In this document: positions 37,043 through 49,240 of the stretch, piece after piece
Position numbering within the stretch: the stretch's first letter is position 1
Layout of the letters: each line of letters opens with the position of its first letter
NCBI GenBank assembly: GCA_002794735.1
Contig: NBAZ01000006.1
Location: 744,001-808,000 of the forward strand
Length of the DNA: 64,000 nt
Direction of reading: 5' to 3'
Origin: Pyrrhoderma lamaoense
Taxonomy: Eukaryota > Basidiomycota > Agaricomycetes > Hymenochaetales > Hymenochaetaceae
The notes under the pieces: generated by a model
What the model saw: only the letters and a program-made list of their open reading frames with translations
Told to the model about the DNA's origin: nothing
Database searches by the model: none
Program-made: the position numbers and the translations under genes

Positions 37043-40000
37043 ATGTCGTCTGTCAACGAATTTACGGGTAAAAAGAATAACCTTGAAGACTTCTTCAATC
37101 GCCATCTGTATCTCCTGAAAGAGGAAAGAGATGCTGAAATTGAGCAGAATTCATTACTATTGTCCAATTGTAGCCGAAAGCTGCTTGAACAACGCGGTCT
37201 TGCTGTACTCTATCTCTCGGCGATAAACACAACCGTAGGGATAGGCGGGAGGACGTGAGTTTGAAGCATGATGAGGGTTGATACAATGGCTCATACGAGC
37301 AGACTCATAGAGCTGGAACGATCTCCTGCTTATACCACTGATCCACTATTACCGCCCCATTCACTCCGGTCCGTGCTCCGGATGCTCATATTTTCTTGTA
37401 CCCTCCTCACATTTTACATCAAGTCCTGGTGATCTAGCGAGGGTATATAAACCTACTTCCTCAAAAACTGCAGCATCAAAGAAGGCAGCAAAAGTCACTA
37501 CGACCTCTCCTAGAGAAGGCCTTGTTGAGGGTGTTGTTTACAAAGTCCGAGAATTCAGTCCATGACAGCATCCAGAATTAACACGCAAATGACAGGTAAC
37601 AGATACGAGAATTGTCCTCGCAATAGATTCTAAAAGAGAAGAAATAACTGAGGATGTAGATCTACCGGATACCTGTGATCTGTAAGGCTGCTTCATCTGA
37701 AAATGGTTGTTTTCTCTAATTATCCAATAGTGTGAAGCTAGCTAATAGTGTAACGCATGACCGGTATGTTTAAATCTCTATGTATACTTCATTGGACTTA
37801 TAGGTACCATAGTATGGAGAAAGTGATGAACTCTTTAAAACAGACAATATTGCCAGATCAGGAGAATAATGACAAAGGGGTAATCATAACTCTCGAAAGT
37901 TTGAGTACTTTTACTCAATCAGTACGTTCAGAAAAAGCTTAGTCTAAGCTCGGAAGCATCATCTCTTGCGAATATCCTACTTGGTATTCAGCCATTAGAG
38001 ACACCAGACGACGTTTCTGGACTGGTCTTTTATGATAAGTCTCTAAATGAAAGTCAGAAAATAGCTGTAAAATTTGCTTTGGGTGCTAAGAATCTCGCTT
38101 GCATTCATGGACCGCCAGGTACGGCAGGCAAACCATCCATGAATATTAGCATTAATTATCTGTATCAGGGACCGGTAAAACTCATACTTTGCTAGAAATC
38201 ATAAGACAGTCTTTGTTCCCGAGCTTTAATGGTAAAGATCATCAGTCTTTGAAACCTATGAAAAAGATACTGGTATGCGGGGCATCAAACCTTTCAGTGG
38301 ACAATATTCTCGAAAGACTATTACGACCGCCACCAGAGGGGATGTCTCAAATCAAATGTACCAGAGTTGGGCATCCTGCTAGGATTAAAGGCGGCGGAGA
38401 TTCACAGGATGCAACATTGGATGCACAATCTAATCACAGTGAACAGGCATGCACACAAATCTGATAATGAACCTAATTCCAACCAAACCTTTTTAGGCTG
38501 AACTTGTCAAGGATGTGAAAAATGAACTCTCTGAGTCTTTATTACTAGTGGCAGGAAGGGCAAAAGGTCAAAAGGGAAAGAGACCTAGGGGAGATGAAAG
38601 GAAGAAGCTCTGGAATGATATCAAAGAGCTCCGTAGAGAGTAAGATCACTTTTACTGCTTCTCTCCGTGTTTTACTTCAATAATTTATATTGTAAACTAA
38701 GATATCGGAGACGTGAAAGGGGTGTAGTTAGCGGTATACTATCCGAGGCACAGGTACACTTATTGGGATGTAGTATGCGATTTTTATCTTGATATTGCTG
38801 AGTAGGTAGTTCTCGCAACTTGTCATTCTTCTGGAGGTCGAGTTCTTGAAAACACGAATTTTGATCTGGTCGTCATTGATGAAGCCACACAAGCCTTAGG
38901 TAATCACAAACTCTGATTCCACTAATGTGTCTCGGCACTCATATTTTCTTTAGAAGCAGTACGTTTCCTCGATATCAGATAGTCGAGCTACCATGATTTA
39001 AGTTCCTCTTTAGGCTTGCTGGATCCCGATTATAAAGGGTAAGAAGCTTATTTTAGCTGGAGATCCACTCCAGCTTCCTCCAACAGTTATTGGGAAAGAC
39101 AAGCTGAAGGAAATGAAACAAACTAACGGGAAGAAGTCAGCGGTTAAGAAACCATCCGCAAAGAATAAAGCACCAAAGTCGACCCCTGATTCTACTACCA
39201 ACACGTCTGATACGTCTGATACAAAGATAATGGCAATAGAGAATGCTACTGATTTAGAAAGTGAAACCTCTCAGCACGAAGATAAAACGCTAGTTACTGA
39301 ACCTTCGGATCGAAGAAATCCGACTCTTTACCCTCCTAAAGATCTATCAGTCACTATGTTTGAACGCGTAGAGAAGATGTACGGGCCATCTATTAAAAGA
39401 ATGTTAGAAGTGCAGTATCGGTAAACGTCTTGACTAGTAATATACCACGATTTCATAAACTTATCCCAAATTATTATGGATAGGATGCATGAAAAAATAT
39501 GCGAATTTCCGTCAAAGATGCTTTACCAAAATCGTCTGAAATCAGATCCATCCGTCGCCACACATCTACTTTCCGATCTCAAAAATGTACAAGCTAGGAA
39601 TGACTCGGAGGATAACCCCGCGTCTTCTCCGGAAATTTTGGAGACCCCGATTGTCTTTATAGATACAGCAGGCTGTGAATATTTTGAAAGGAATGTCGAG
39701 GGGAATGACGAAGGGAGTAAACTCAACGAAAACGAGGCTATGCTTGTCAAGGCATGGGTCGAGAAGCTGGTACGTTTAAGCCGTGATGCGTGTTAATACA
39801 GATTTCAATACATGCAACTCTGAATACATAGGTTAAGGCCGGGGTACTTCCATCTCAGATCGCTGTAATAACTCCGTAAGTAAATACAGATTATAATTAT
39901 TATCTCAGCTAATCTATTTTCTGTTAATACCGTTCCCCTGCTAGCTACCAAGCTCAGGTGTCCCATATTTCAAATATGCTGTCCATCATATATAACGGAG

Positions 40001-40472
40001 AATTGGAGATTGGGACTGTCGACGGGATGCAAGGGCGGGAAAAGAGGCAATCATCATAAGTCTTGTGAGATCCAACGACAAGGTCAGTTCTATCTATTTT
40101 TCTCCTTCTCCTTTTCTTGGACTGAACAGAATCATCTACTCTCTGCAATAATATACTCTAGCATGAAGTTGGATTTTTGAAAGACAAACGGCGACTGAAT
40201 GGTGAGTATATATAACATACGCCTTAATTGTTACCTGTCCTGCTAAAAATACTTAATGATAAAAATAACAGTGGCTATGACACGGGCGAAACGGCATCTG
40301 GTGTGTAATTCACTCGATTATTATTTCATATAAGCGTTAGCTCAACTGAGTTCAGTGTGTTATCGGTGATTCATCCACCGTCCAACATGGAAGTAAATTT
40401 CTAAAGGAGTGGATGACTTGGCTTGAAGAGAAATCCGATGTATACTACGGAGGTCTTGAGGATCTGCCATAG
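37043..40472 (+). CDS. SF1 DNA/RNA helicase, IGHMBP2/SMUBP-2 (yeast Hcs1) type
   Basis: ATP-dependent 5'-3' helicase of the Upf1-like superfamily 1, linked in other eukaryotes to DNA replication and translation. ATG at 37043 gives M-S-S-V-N-E-F. An N-terminal beta-barrel region follows (P-G-D-L-A-R-V ... G-V-V-Y-K-V), then motif I G-P-P-G-T-G-K-T (split by intron 38118-38167), I-L-V-C-G-A-S-N-L-S-V-D-N, motif II V-I-D-E-A-T-Q-A, A-G-D-P-L-Q-L-P-P-T, E-V-Q-Y-R-M-H, V-I-T-P-Y-Q-A-Q and G-T-V-D-G-M-Q-G-R-E-K-E-A, ending N-V-A-M-T-R-A-K-R-H-L. A Lys/Ser/Thr-rich insertion of about 90 residues sits between motifs III and IV (39110-39340). One-base losses are needed near 37938 and 40044. Stop TAG 40470-40472. 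Confidence 0.88.
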
Positions 40473-40747
40473 TAACTAGTGATAGAACGTAAATCATAGT
40501 TTCCCTGAATGATTACAAAGGCATTGATACGATCTTGATTGGAGACAGAATCACAATACTCGCTTGAATGATGTACTTTAGATAGCAATACATATATGTA
40601 TACAGTTTTTTCCTTCAGGGCGTTATGTATCCAAGCTTCTTTTCATTTTTTTAGCTCAGAGAAGTTGGACGAAATGCATGAAACAGAGTACATGCTTTTA
40701 CACTAAAAACACATAGGACGAAACAATGACAACGCATATAGCTGTAT

Positions 40748-41487
40748 CTAGTATACATATCCCAAAAGCTTGCCACCAACATTCTTCCTGCGAGCCTCCT
40801 CGTGGTCAAGGATACCAGAGGAAGTGGTCTAGTATCCACATGAGAAACGCGTACATACAGTATTATTACTTAGAAGCTTACCAAGATGATGTGACCAAAT
40901 CCACGAGCAGGGAGGAGCAAGTTGACCCAGGGCTCAATCTGGCTCACTTGTACGTTGTACCTTGGAGAGATAACACCGGTCTTGTTAAGACGCCCGTTGA
41001 GCTGAACAACGATCTTTCCAGAACGGTGGTCATCGATAAGTTCGAACTCTCCGATGTAGCCTGTAGAAAAAGATCAGGATTTTATTCGGAATTCTTTAGA
41101 ATTGAACATCAAGTGAAAAACATATATGAAGGAATTGAAGACATGTAGTCCATATAATCAGCCCAAAGACTACTGATAGGACGCCAGTGTGCTAACATAT
41201 AGGACTGAAAGATCGACTCTTTCGTTTGGATCGATATTTCGGAACGTTAAAACGAAAGGAAAGTAGAGGCATATCCCGCCATTCGTAGTTATCATCCCGA
41301 AGCCCCAGTATCCGGTTGATAAATCAAAACTGCCCGAAGGAAACTTGAACTTACCATGGCGCTGCATGACACTCAAGAACTTAACAATGACCTTGGACGA
41401 AGGGCGGACTAGAACCTGTCGTTTTCCACGGCTCTCGGCGTTGACGATGTTGTTGAGACAGTCGTTAAGGACGGAAACGCGAACCAT
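40748..41487 (-). CDS. RPS22: 40S ribosomal protein uS8 (RPS22 / S15a)
   Basis: Small-subunit ribosomal protein. Exon 1 begins [14 protein letters not shown] and ends Q-R-H-G at about 41355; a long intron follows. Exon 2 (about 40883-41059) reads [17 protein letters not shown] ... G-F-G-H-I-I-L. Exon 3 gives [15 protein letters not shown] and ends G-Y-V-Y, stop TAG at 40748-40750. Length is the usual 130 residues. A 423-base open frame on the opposite strand is its shadow. The first intron, about 300 bases, is much longer than neighbouring introns, a habit of ribosomal protein genes in fungi. The gene is divergent from RPS17. Confidence 0.95.
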
Positions 41488-41827
41488 GATTAGATGATTT
41501 GTGTCTTTTTAGTGTGTTTTGAACTAGAAAAAAAGTCAAAAGAAGGCTCGGCTATGAGTGTCGTACTACGAAAAGCACGAGTCAAAGCGGAGCAGACCTG
41601 AGGATAGCGTCAGACGACGGCGAATGTTAAACGAGCGTAGAGCTTGAGGGACGTCGGTTATGAACGACTGCTTTGATTTGTGTATGTAGATTCAAGGAAA
41701 ATATGTATCACGTGATGCGATACATGCTGCTGTATAGTTTTGTCATCATGTTTCTGTAGCACACTTGGTGTACTATCAGCACCAACGACGCCGTAGACAA
41801 CGCCGAAGTCGCAAACAAAATCAAAAA
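41488..41827. promoter_or_regulatory. Shared divergent promoter of RPS22 and RPS17
   Basis: Only 340 bases separate the start codons of two ribosomal protein genes transcribed outward, so co-regulation from one region is likely. A pyrimidine/purine-rich patch flanks each start. I did not identify a specific factor site. Confidence 0.6.
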
Positions 41828-42462
41828 ATGGGTCGCGTAAGAACAAAGACTACCAAGAGGGCTTCTCGTGTCCTCATCGAGAAATAGTGAGAACTTCTGA
41901 AATGTTACTGGGGTTCGTCTTGCTAAATGCTAATTGTCAAATTATGAATATATAGCTACCCTCGACTCACTCTCGACTTCCACACCAACAAGCGTATCAT
42001 TGATGAAGTCGTGCGTTTCTTTTCATAAATTAATGGAGATGATATAGTAGACCTTATGATTTTGATCCTGAATAATTCAAGGCTGTTGTCCCTTCTAAGC
42101 GTCTCCGTAACAAGATATCTGGATTCACTACCCACTTGATGAAGCGTATCCAGAAGGGTCCTGTTCGTGGTATTTCGTTCAAGCTCCAGGAGGAAGAGCG
42201 TGAAAGAAAGGACAACTATGTTCCGGAAACATCTGCTCTTGACACCTCCATTGAGGTTGACCCTGACACCAAGGTGCGTTCATCAGAAAGTATAACACTG
42301 AAGAAATCATGAAATAACACTCGACATTTCTTTGTTCTACAGGACCTCCTGTCCGCTCTCAACTTCGACACGTCCAAAGTCACCGTTACAAACCCTCTCT
42401 CAAGCATCCAAGAGCGTCCAGCTCGTCGGGAGAGAAGGAACGTTCCTGGTGCAGCTCGCTAA
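41828..42462 (+). CDS. RPS17: 40S ribosomal protein eS17 (RPS17)
   Basis: Small-subunit ribosomal protein. Starts [14 protein letters not shown], spliced to [14 protein letters not shown], then [28 protein letters not shown], and a last exon ending [12 protein letters not shown], stop TAA 42460-42462. About 145 residues, the family length. Three introns, all short. Frame fully intact, which contrasts with the broken frames elsewhere in the window. Confidence 0.96.
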
Positions 42463-43465
42463 TCGATTCTCTTACACTAAGGATCGATTTCCAGATCAAC
42501 TGTACATTTCATTCCTTCATCTTACTTTCCAACCGCTCGGTCTTATGTTGCATGTTTTTACATATGTTATTATGCTCCTTCTTTCCCCCAAAAGAGACAT
42601 GCATTGTACTATCTGTTTGCCAAGCCAAGTGATGTTTCATTTTCTGTGAGCTAACTCAACTTTCGGACGGTTATACATGCATACACTTTCAATATGTATA
42701 CTGCATGATCTATTATGAACTCTTAAATTGGGCGGTAAACCACTTTGAGGCATGGCATGAAATTGCTCATCAGTGAGGATATTCGCCACTTGCAGTGCCA
42801 CCTTACCTCGTATCCAAGTAACCCACTCAAATCTTACCATACGCATAACCAATCACCGATAAATGCCAGGATCTGACTAGTCGAACCTCGATCTGAGTTT
42901 TTCTGCCTATGTTGAATAACCGATTCACAAATGTAACGGAAATTAGACCATATTCAGCTGTAAATATCTATCGGTCTAGCTGGACTATCTCTGGATTTAT
43001 ATCTAGAGTTATCGTTTTCAGAGCGATAAATCCATCTGAGTATCCCGAGCTGACAGGCAGCCGGGTTTTAGTCTTGCTAATTAATTTGGAAAGGAGGATT
43101 CAATGAATCCTTGGTTTAAAAAAAATACTAACTAAGCACATGTGACTAGGGTATAAATATCTAAAAGGTAATTATAAAAGAAGAGTATATAGCTCCCGTA
43201 CTTCCAAGATGTATAGATTAAGTGTAAAGGTGAGCCCTCATCTTTAATCATACAAAGTAAGGTGTTGTCGCTCCTACATGTCAAACTAAAATGAAAATCA
43301 AGGCACCGACAACCTACTTCATTACAAGAAAATCGTCATGTGTAACATAAAAATATCCTTTTTCTCTAGTAATTTATCTTCGTCTTTTGTAGTCCCAATC
43401 GTCGAATCTGCATGATGAGGGGACGGGAATGTGTACAAAAAAAGCTGGATGCCTATATGTATAGT
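42463..43465. other. Gene-free stretch between convergent genes, about 1.0 kb
   Basis: Contains the 3' flanks of RPS17 and of the transporter gene. Open frames at 42332-42649 and 42637-42852 are extensions or shadows without protein character. No RNA gene or repeat recognised. Confidence 0.45.
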
Positions 43466-44874
43466 TTATTCGGGTTTCTCTCGACCCTCCCTCTCGGCGT
43501 TTCCGGCTTCAAGCTCGTCTAGTGGCACACGCTCGTAGTCAGATTTCTCCGAAGTTGGTCTTTGAGACTCAACATGTTTGATCCAAGTGTAGTAGATAGA
43601 GCCACCAAGAATAATTCCGATCGACATTGCTCGGCCACTGTTGAGACCAATGTTAGTGTGTAATATACAGAGATACAGTAGTTTGGTAGCATGACTTACA
43701 ATGTGATAACATCTTTGAAGATCCAGACCCCAAGGAACGAAGCAGCGACACCCCTAACGGCAGAGGAGACCATGTGTGTGATTGGTGAAGTCACCTTGAT
43801 AGAGAGCAGGCTCGCAATACCCATGAGAAATCCAAAGGAACCCTAGGTTTATTAGCATTGTTAGTAAAGTAGAAAAGTGATATTTCTGAGGATACACACA
43901 GTGATGATAGACCCCCATACAAACGTAGTCAAGGTTTCAGAGCTACCAGAAAGAAGTTCGAGAACATTGGGAACTTCTCCGGCAAAAACAACAACGAAAG
44001 ACAATATGACCGACGACAAAAGGTTAGTATACCAGCATAGATCAAGAGCAGAGTCTCCCAAAAGTTTTATTGCCTTCTTAATGACGACGGCATGTAAGGC
44101 TGTAGTTGCACTGCTTACTACACCAAAGATTACACCCTTCATAGAGACATTAACACCATCCAGGAAGACACCGACGAAGAAACCAAGAGTGACAATAGCA
44201 CATGCAAAGAAAATCGAGACAGAAGGGCGAGCTGAAAGGAATATATAAGAAGTAAGAACTGTGAATGGCAATACCATGCCACGCGCAACTTGGTAGAAGG
44301 ATGCATCAACGTATTTGAGAGTGAAGTTGCTAAAGCTATAGATTCAAGTAAAGATATACATGTATATAGGTTTGAGCTGCTTTCCCCACCGACGGGTGTG
44401 ATATTAAGTCTTACCTGAGGCCGATAACGTTAAGAATGACTGTTGGAGCGAGACCCTTGCATAGAGCCCAGTCCAGGTGGAACGGAACTCTCAAGAGACC
44501 AAGTAAGTGGCAAAGAGTGAAGAGAATCACGGCGATCAGAAGCTGCGTCAACAAGAAGAAAAGTGGGGTTGTTGTAGTGTTCAAAACCCATTTATTGCTA
44601 AACACCATAGACCTTAGAACTAAAACTCTTTCAAAATCTTAGATTAAATATATTTACGCCATAACCATCTAGAAAGGCGGATGTAGAATTAGACTTCTAT
44701 CTCCGAGTACCAGCAGAGAAACGCTTACCGCTAAAGCGGCAACCATGTAAAACGAGACTGTCCCGAACTGCAGAAAAAACAGTTAAAGCTGATGTCTGTA
44801 ATTATGGATAAAACTGAATAAATACGAACAACGAGCATTTTGTTTGGAGCCTGGTGGCCATTTTGTTGCGTCAT
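43466..44874 (-). CDS. Nucleotide-sugar transporter of the SLC35C1 (GDP-fucose transporter) / TPT family
   Basis: Multi-pass Golgi-type antiporter that would exchange a nucleotide sugar for the nucleoside monophosphate. About ten hydrophobic segments are visible. Landmarks: S-M-V-F-S-N-K-W-V-L-N near the start, L-A-P-T-V-I-L-N-V-I-G, the T-L-K-Y-V-D-A-S-F-Y-Q-V-A-R-G segment, the paired Lys of V-I-K-K-A-I-K, C-W-Y-T-N-L-L-S-S, T-S-P-I-T-H-M-V-S-S-A-V and G-G-S-I-Y-Y-T-W-I-K. The charged C-terminal tail ends at TAA 43466-43468. ATG at 44874 gives a short cytosolic start. Six or so introns, frame intact. The layout resembles SLC35C1, and both GDP-fucose-making enzymes are in the window, so GDP-fucose is the leading substrate guess; related fungal carriers move other sugars. 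Confidence 0.8.
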
Positions 44875-45085
44875 GATGTTGGATACAGTGAAGACGATGA
44901 AAAGTAAAGAAAAAATAAAGGAGAGGTAACTAGATGAAGCCCGTCGGTTGTTAGAGAGGCCGTGCGTGCAGCATCAAAACTATCGACTGCGCTCTCGGTG
45001 CCCAGGTCACTCAATATCACGTGCACCGCGATCGCGTCGCGACACGCCAATTGTGAATTCTTCGAAGTTTCAAATAACGAAAAGC
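44875..45085. promoter_or_regulatory. Short divergent promoter, transporter (minus) and MRE11 (plus)
   Basis: Only about 210 bases lie between the two start codons. A GC-rich core around 44960-45050 (including CGCGATCGCGTCGCG) sits midway. Both transcripts must start in this interval. Confidence 0.5.
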
Positions 45086-48000
45086 ATGTCCCGCGATACT
45101 GAGCCTCCTTCAACGGCCGATGACCAAAGTAAGCCCTAAATACTCTCTATGAGCTCTCTTCGGAATACATACGCTCATATGAGGACTATGCTGACATAAT
45201 GTTCTCTAAAGATGAGGACACAATCAAAATCATGCTCGCAACAGACAATCATATTGGGTATATGGAAAGAGATCCGATCAGAGGAAGAGATTCAATAGAC
45301 ACGTTTGAAGAGATATTACAGCTCGCTGTTAAACATGATGTGAGTCCTGATCGTTACTTGAAGTCTAGTCGCTTTTAGTCATGCAATTAGAGAAGGTCGA
45401 CTTCATTCTTCTGGCTGGGGACTTGTTTCACGAAAACAGACCTTCAAGAGAATGCATTTATCGAGTAATCGCGCTCCTGAGGCAATATACTATGGGAGAC
45501 AAGCCCGTTCAAATTGAGCTACTAAGTAATCCTGATGAAGGCAAGGCAGCTGGGTTTTCGTAAATGTTTGAATTGTATAGTGACTATTATTAGAAACTGA
45601 TAATGTTGTAAAGATTTCCAGCGGTAAACTATGAAGATCCTAATTTCAACGTTGGAATTCCTGTGTTCTCAATTCATGGAAACCATGACGATCCTCAGGG
45701 GGCAGGTCCCGTGCGTATAACTTCTAGCACTAGGCACTATTCGTTTGAGTTTCTTCTAATATATCCGGTTAGGAAGGTGCGCTGTGTGCCTTGGATCTCC
45801 TTTCCGTCTCAGGCCTATTGAATTATATGGGAAAAATCGACTTACCTGCGTCTGATACTGATGCACAAAGTACTGGTATCGCAGTAAAACCTGTATTACT
45901 CCGGAAAGGCTCCACTAGACTGGGTCTTTATGGGATTGGTAATGTCAAAGATGCTCGGATGCACTTTGAACTTAGGAGTAATCGAGTGAGGATGTATATG
46001 CCTCGAGACAAGGAAGATTGGTTTAATATCCTACTTTTACATCAAAATCGGTGTGTTAATGTCACCTTACTACTGCATCCAGTACATAAATTGAATCTCA
46101 GCGAATAATATATATCATGACCAGAGTGAAAAGAGGAGCACAAGAATCCGTTCCTGAAGGGATGTTTGATGATAGTATTAATCTCGTAGTCTGGGGACAT
46201 GAACATGATTGCCGTATCGTACCCGAGCCAGTCGCAGGCAAAGACTATTATATCTCTCAGCCTGGCTCTTCTGTTGCTACCTCACTAGCTGATGGAGAAG
46301 CTTTAGAAAAGTAAGATTTAACTCTCAATCTCTTATTATTTATAAGCTAAATGTCTCTTACAAAGGCATGTTGCATTACTCGAGATACGGGGGAAAGAAT
46401 TTCATATGCAACCTATTCCGTTACGCACAACACGTCCATTCGTAATAGACGAAGTCTTTCTCATCGAAGCAGCAGAGGAAGAAGGGTTTGATGTTAATGA
46501 TCAGATCGAAGTGGGAAAATTCCTAAAAAGAAAGGTATATCTTCTCTCTACTTTATTATAGTCGAAAAACAATGGTAATATTATAAAATATTCTAGGTGA
46601 ATGAGCTAATAGACAAGGCAAATGCGCAATGGGAAGAAAGGAATGCCCAGGCGACGGCTCGAGGTGAGGAGCCCATGCCACCAATGCTTCCCCTAGTTCG
46701 ACTTAAAGTCGATACCAGCGAAGTCGCCGAGATGTCTAACCCCATTCGTTTCGGGCAAGAGTTTCAAGGCAGGATAGCAAATCCTCGAGATGTCCTATTA
46801 TTCCACCGCACAAGGAAGTTTACTGCCCGAAAGGGAAAGAAAAGTGAAACGGAAATGGACCCGGTTGAACTGAGTGTAGGTGCTAGCGAGAAACTGGCAA
46901 AGGTGCGGGTGGGAGCACTTGTGAAAGAGTATTTAACAACTCAAGAAATGCAATTATTTGGAGAGTTGGGTATGGGAGATGCGATTCAGTTATTTGTTGA
47001 GAAAGATGATATTCACGCAATTTCGAAGTAAGCTAATTGCACTGCCATTCCAGAAGACCTGATTCAAATTAAATATTTCCAGTTATGTGGGGAAAAGTTT
47101 GAATACCCTTATAAAGAATGTGCACGTACATGCCGGAGAGCAGATCGATGAAGATGGTTTAGATGATGCAGTACGTTGCACTTCTACTTTTAATCGGGAA
47201 GTATATTAAATCCACAATTAATGATAAACATGAATCTTAGGTACAAAAAGCTCGGAAGCAGTATGAGGATGAATACGCTGAGCAACAACGAACAGGAGGC
47301 CTTCCTCAGTCAAAAGTACGTTATAACCCCCTCTTCGAGCCACTCAGAATACCAATGAAGGGCTTACAAACGCCTTTTAAATTAAATAAAAACTACATTT
47401 TCACATTTGATCACTTATAGGGAAGGAAGAACTATGCTGGGTCAGATGCCGAGTCTATCGACTCAATGATGCTAGACCCAGACCAAGACGACGACATGGA
47501 CTTTGACGAACCCCCACTGCCCAAGAAAACCGGGAGAGCAACTACTGCTAAGGCTGCGTCAAGAGGAACAGGGAGTGGGAGCAGAGGAAAGGCTAGTACT
47601 CAAACAAAGAAAGCCCCAGCTAGGGGGAGGGGTGCCAAGAAGGTTGTTACGGTGAGTATGATAAGTTCAAACATACACTTTGAGTTTCCGATATTGAATA
47701 TTACTTTCTCTTTCTCTATGAATTTGAACCTCTCATATTCTTGTAATCTAATCAACCTGACGACATGACCGACATAAAAAGCCTGACTCAGATGATGATG
47801 ACGGCGATGAAAGTTACGAGACGAAAGACAATTTTATCGATGAAGAAGACGATGAGAGTGAGGAAGTACCAAAGCCACCACCCACTAAGAAAAAGACGAG
47901 TCGTGCAGCCGTACTCAGGTATCATTAATCCCATTATTTATCTCTCACTCTTGATTTACCTTTCTAACTCGCCCCTTTTGATACCTTCCTTAAACGCTCG

Positions 48001-48464
48001 ATAACAAAACACTGCTTAAACCCACATCAGTCAATCATCAGCGAGCAAAGAGGAACCGGAGGTGGACTCGAGGAGCCCGAGGAAGAGGCGCTAGTAAACA
48101 AGCGCAATCAACACTCAACTTCGGTCCCTCGGGATCTGGGACTGGGAGAGGACGTGGTACGAGAACTGCTGCAACTAATGCTAGAGGGAAAATGCAGAAA
48201 GTGGTAAGCCCTTCCCATTTTCTTCTATTTCGCCCTTATCATTTGATTTTACTCGGTTGTTGTCTATTGAACGTGCGCGGATTATGGGAATTTGTTTTAC
48301 TGATTCTTCTCTTCTATATTTTGCATGTTACGTACATTGCACATTGATTTTCATGTCTCGCATGAACGTGTGCACTGTTGTTACTTGGATCTGTTATGGG
48401 TATGGGTTGTGCGTGGCATTTTACATGTATGCAGGTCGAAATCGATAGTGACAGTGATGAGTAG
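45086..48464 (+). CDS. MRE11: Double-strand-break repair nuclease MRE11
   Basis: Nuclease of the MRE11-RAD50-NBS1 complex, acting on DNA ends in the nucleus. Manganese-binding phosphoesterase motifs are all present: [26 protein letters not shown] and W-G-H-E-H-D-C. The capping domain and partner-binding region follow (R-P-F-V-I-D-E-V, then [15 protein letters not shown]). The tail from about 47440 is acidic, then rich in Arg/Gly/Lys/Ser with a Q-S-T-L-N-F motif, and ends D-S-D-S-D-E, stop TAG 48462-48464. About fourteen exons. The join between the exons at 47760-47918 and 48030-48203 is ambiguous: the strongest donor leads to an early stop, while a donor 8 bases upstream (GTACTC) with acceptor CATCAG keeps the basic tail in frame; a sequencing error would do the same. 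Confidence 0.93.
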
Positions 48465-49240
48465 ATAGTTGACTATGTACATGTACGTATCCCCTTACCT
48501 ACAAGTATATTAAGTGGTTATGTAATTTCTATAATCGATCCCGAAAGTAGTCATCATGATTCCTTTGAGTTCTTGATGAGTATTGATAAGTTGTGGATCA
48601 AATTTCTACTCAAATGCTATCGTGAAAGGTAAGCCAGCTCGTTACTTCTCCGACAGACACAAATTTACTAAGGCGTGGGCTTCGCTCCGTAAGCCCAACA
48701 AATACAAATCTCTCTATCTCTCCCCAACAGATACAAGATGAAAAAGACCTTTTTATAAGATAACTCTAATTGTACGTAAACCCAGGAATAGAGCGAGCGA
48801 GGAGAAGCAATTATGTATATAATCACAATTTGAAAATGTCCATGCGAATAGCATACGGTAATATATAGACTATGAGTACGTACACTTCATTCTACACCAC
48901 CCCAAAAGTTTTACTCCTCTAATTGGAGATAGACAACACACCAAGAAAGTACTAAAAACGTAAAAAAGGAGATGTAGTTTCATAGTTTTGAGAACAGGTG
49001 AAAAAGTTCCAAAGAGAAAGAAAGGCGCGGAGAGCAGAGCGAGGAGAAAGAGAGAAAAAGTAAGAGAGGAATGCTAAAAAGATATTGAAAGTAGTTCATT
49101 CTAGTCCAGATACCCCGATGTCCCTTTCTTTGTTCTTAAACCAAAATCCATTAGGAGAAATGATAAATCCAAGAATCAGTGACGGGAATAAGGGGACCAA
49201 AAAGGATGTTAATAGTGTTTAGAAAGCATGAACGAAAGCT
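48465..49240. other. Intergenic between convergent genes, about 0.78 kb
   Basis: 3' flanks of MRE11 and UGDH. A purine-rich stretch on the + strand (about 48960-49090) is the pyrimidine-rich 3' flank of UGDH in transcript sense. Nothing else seen. Confidence 0.45.

Noticed and set aside
37915..37942. Possible 16-base intron GTACGTTCAGAAAAAG in the helicase gene that would restore frame
   Set aside because: Far shorter than any other intron in the window; a one-base loss in the AAAAAGC run explains the break as well and matches the error pattern elsewhere.
40726..41148. 140-codon plus-strand open frame
   Set aside because: Exact antisense shadow of RPS22 exons 2 and 3, whose protein is unmistakable on the other strand.
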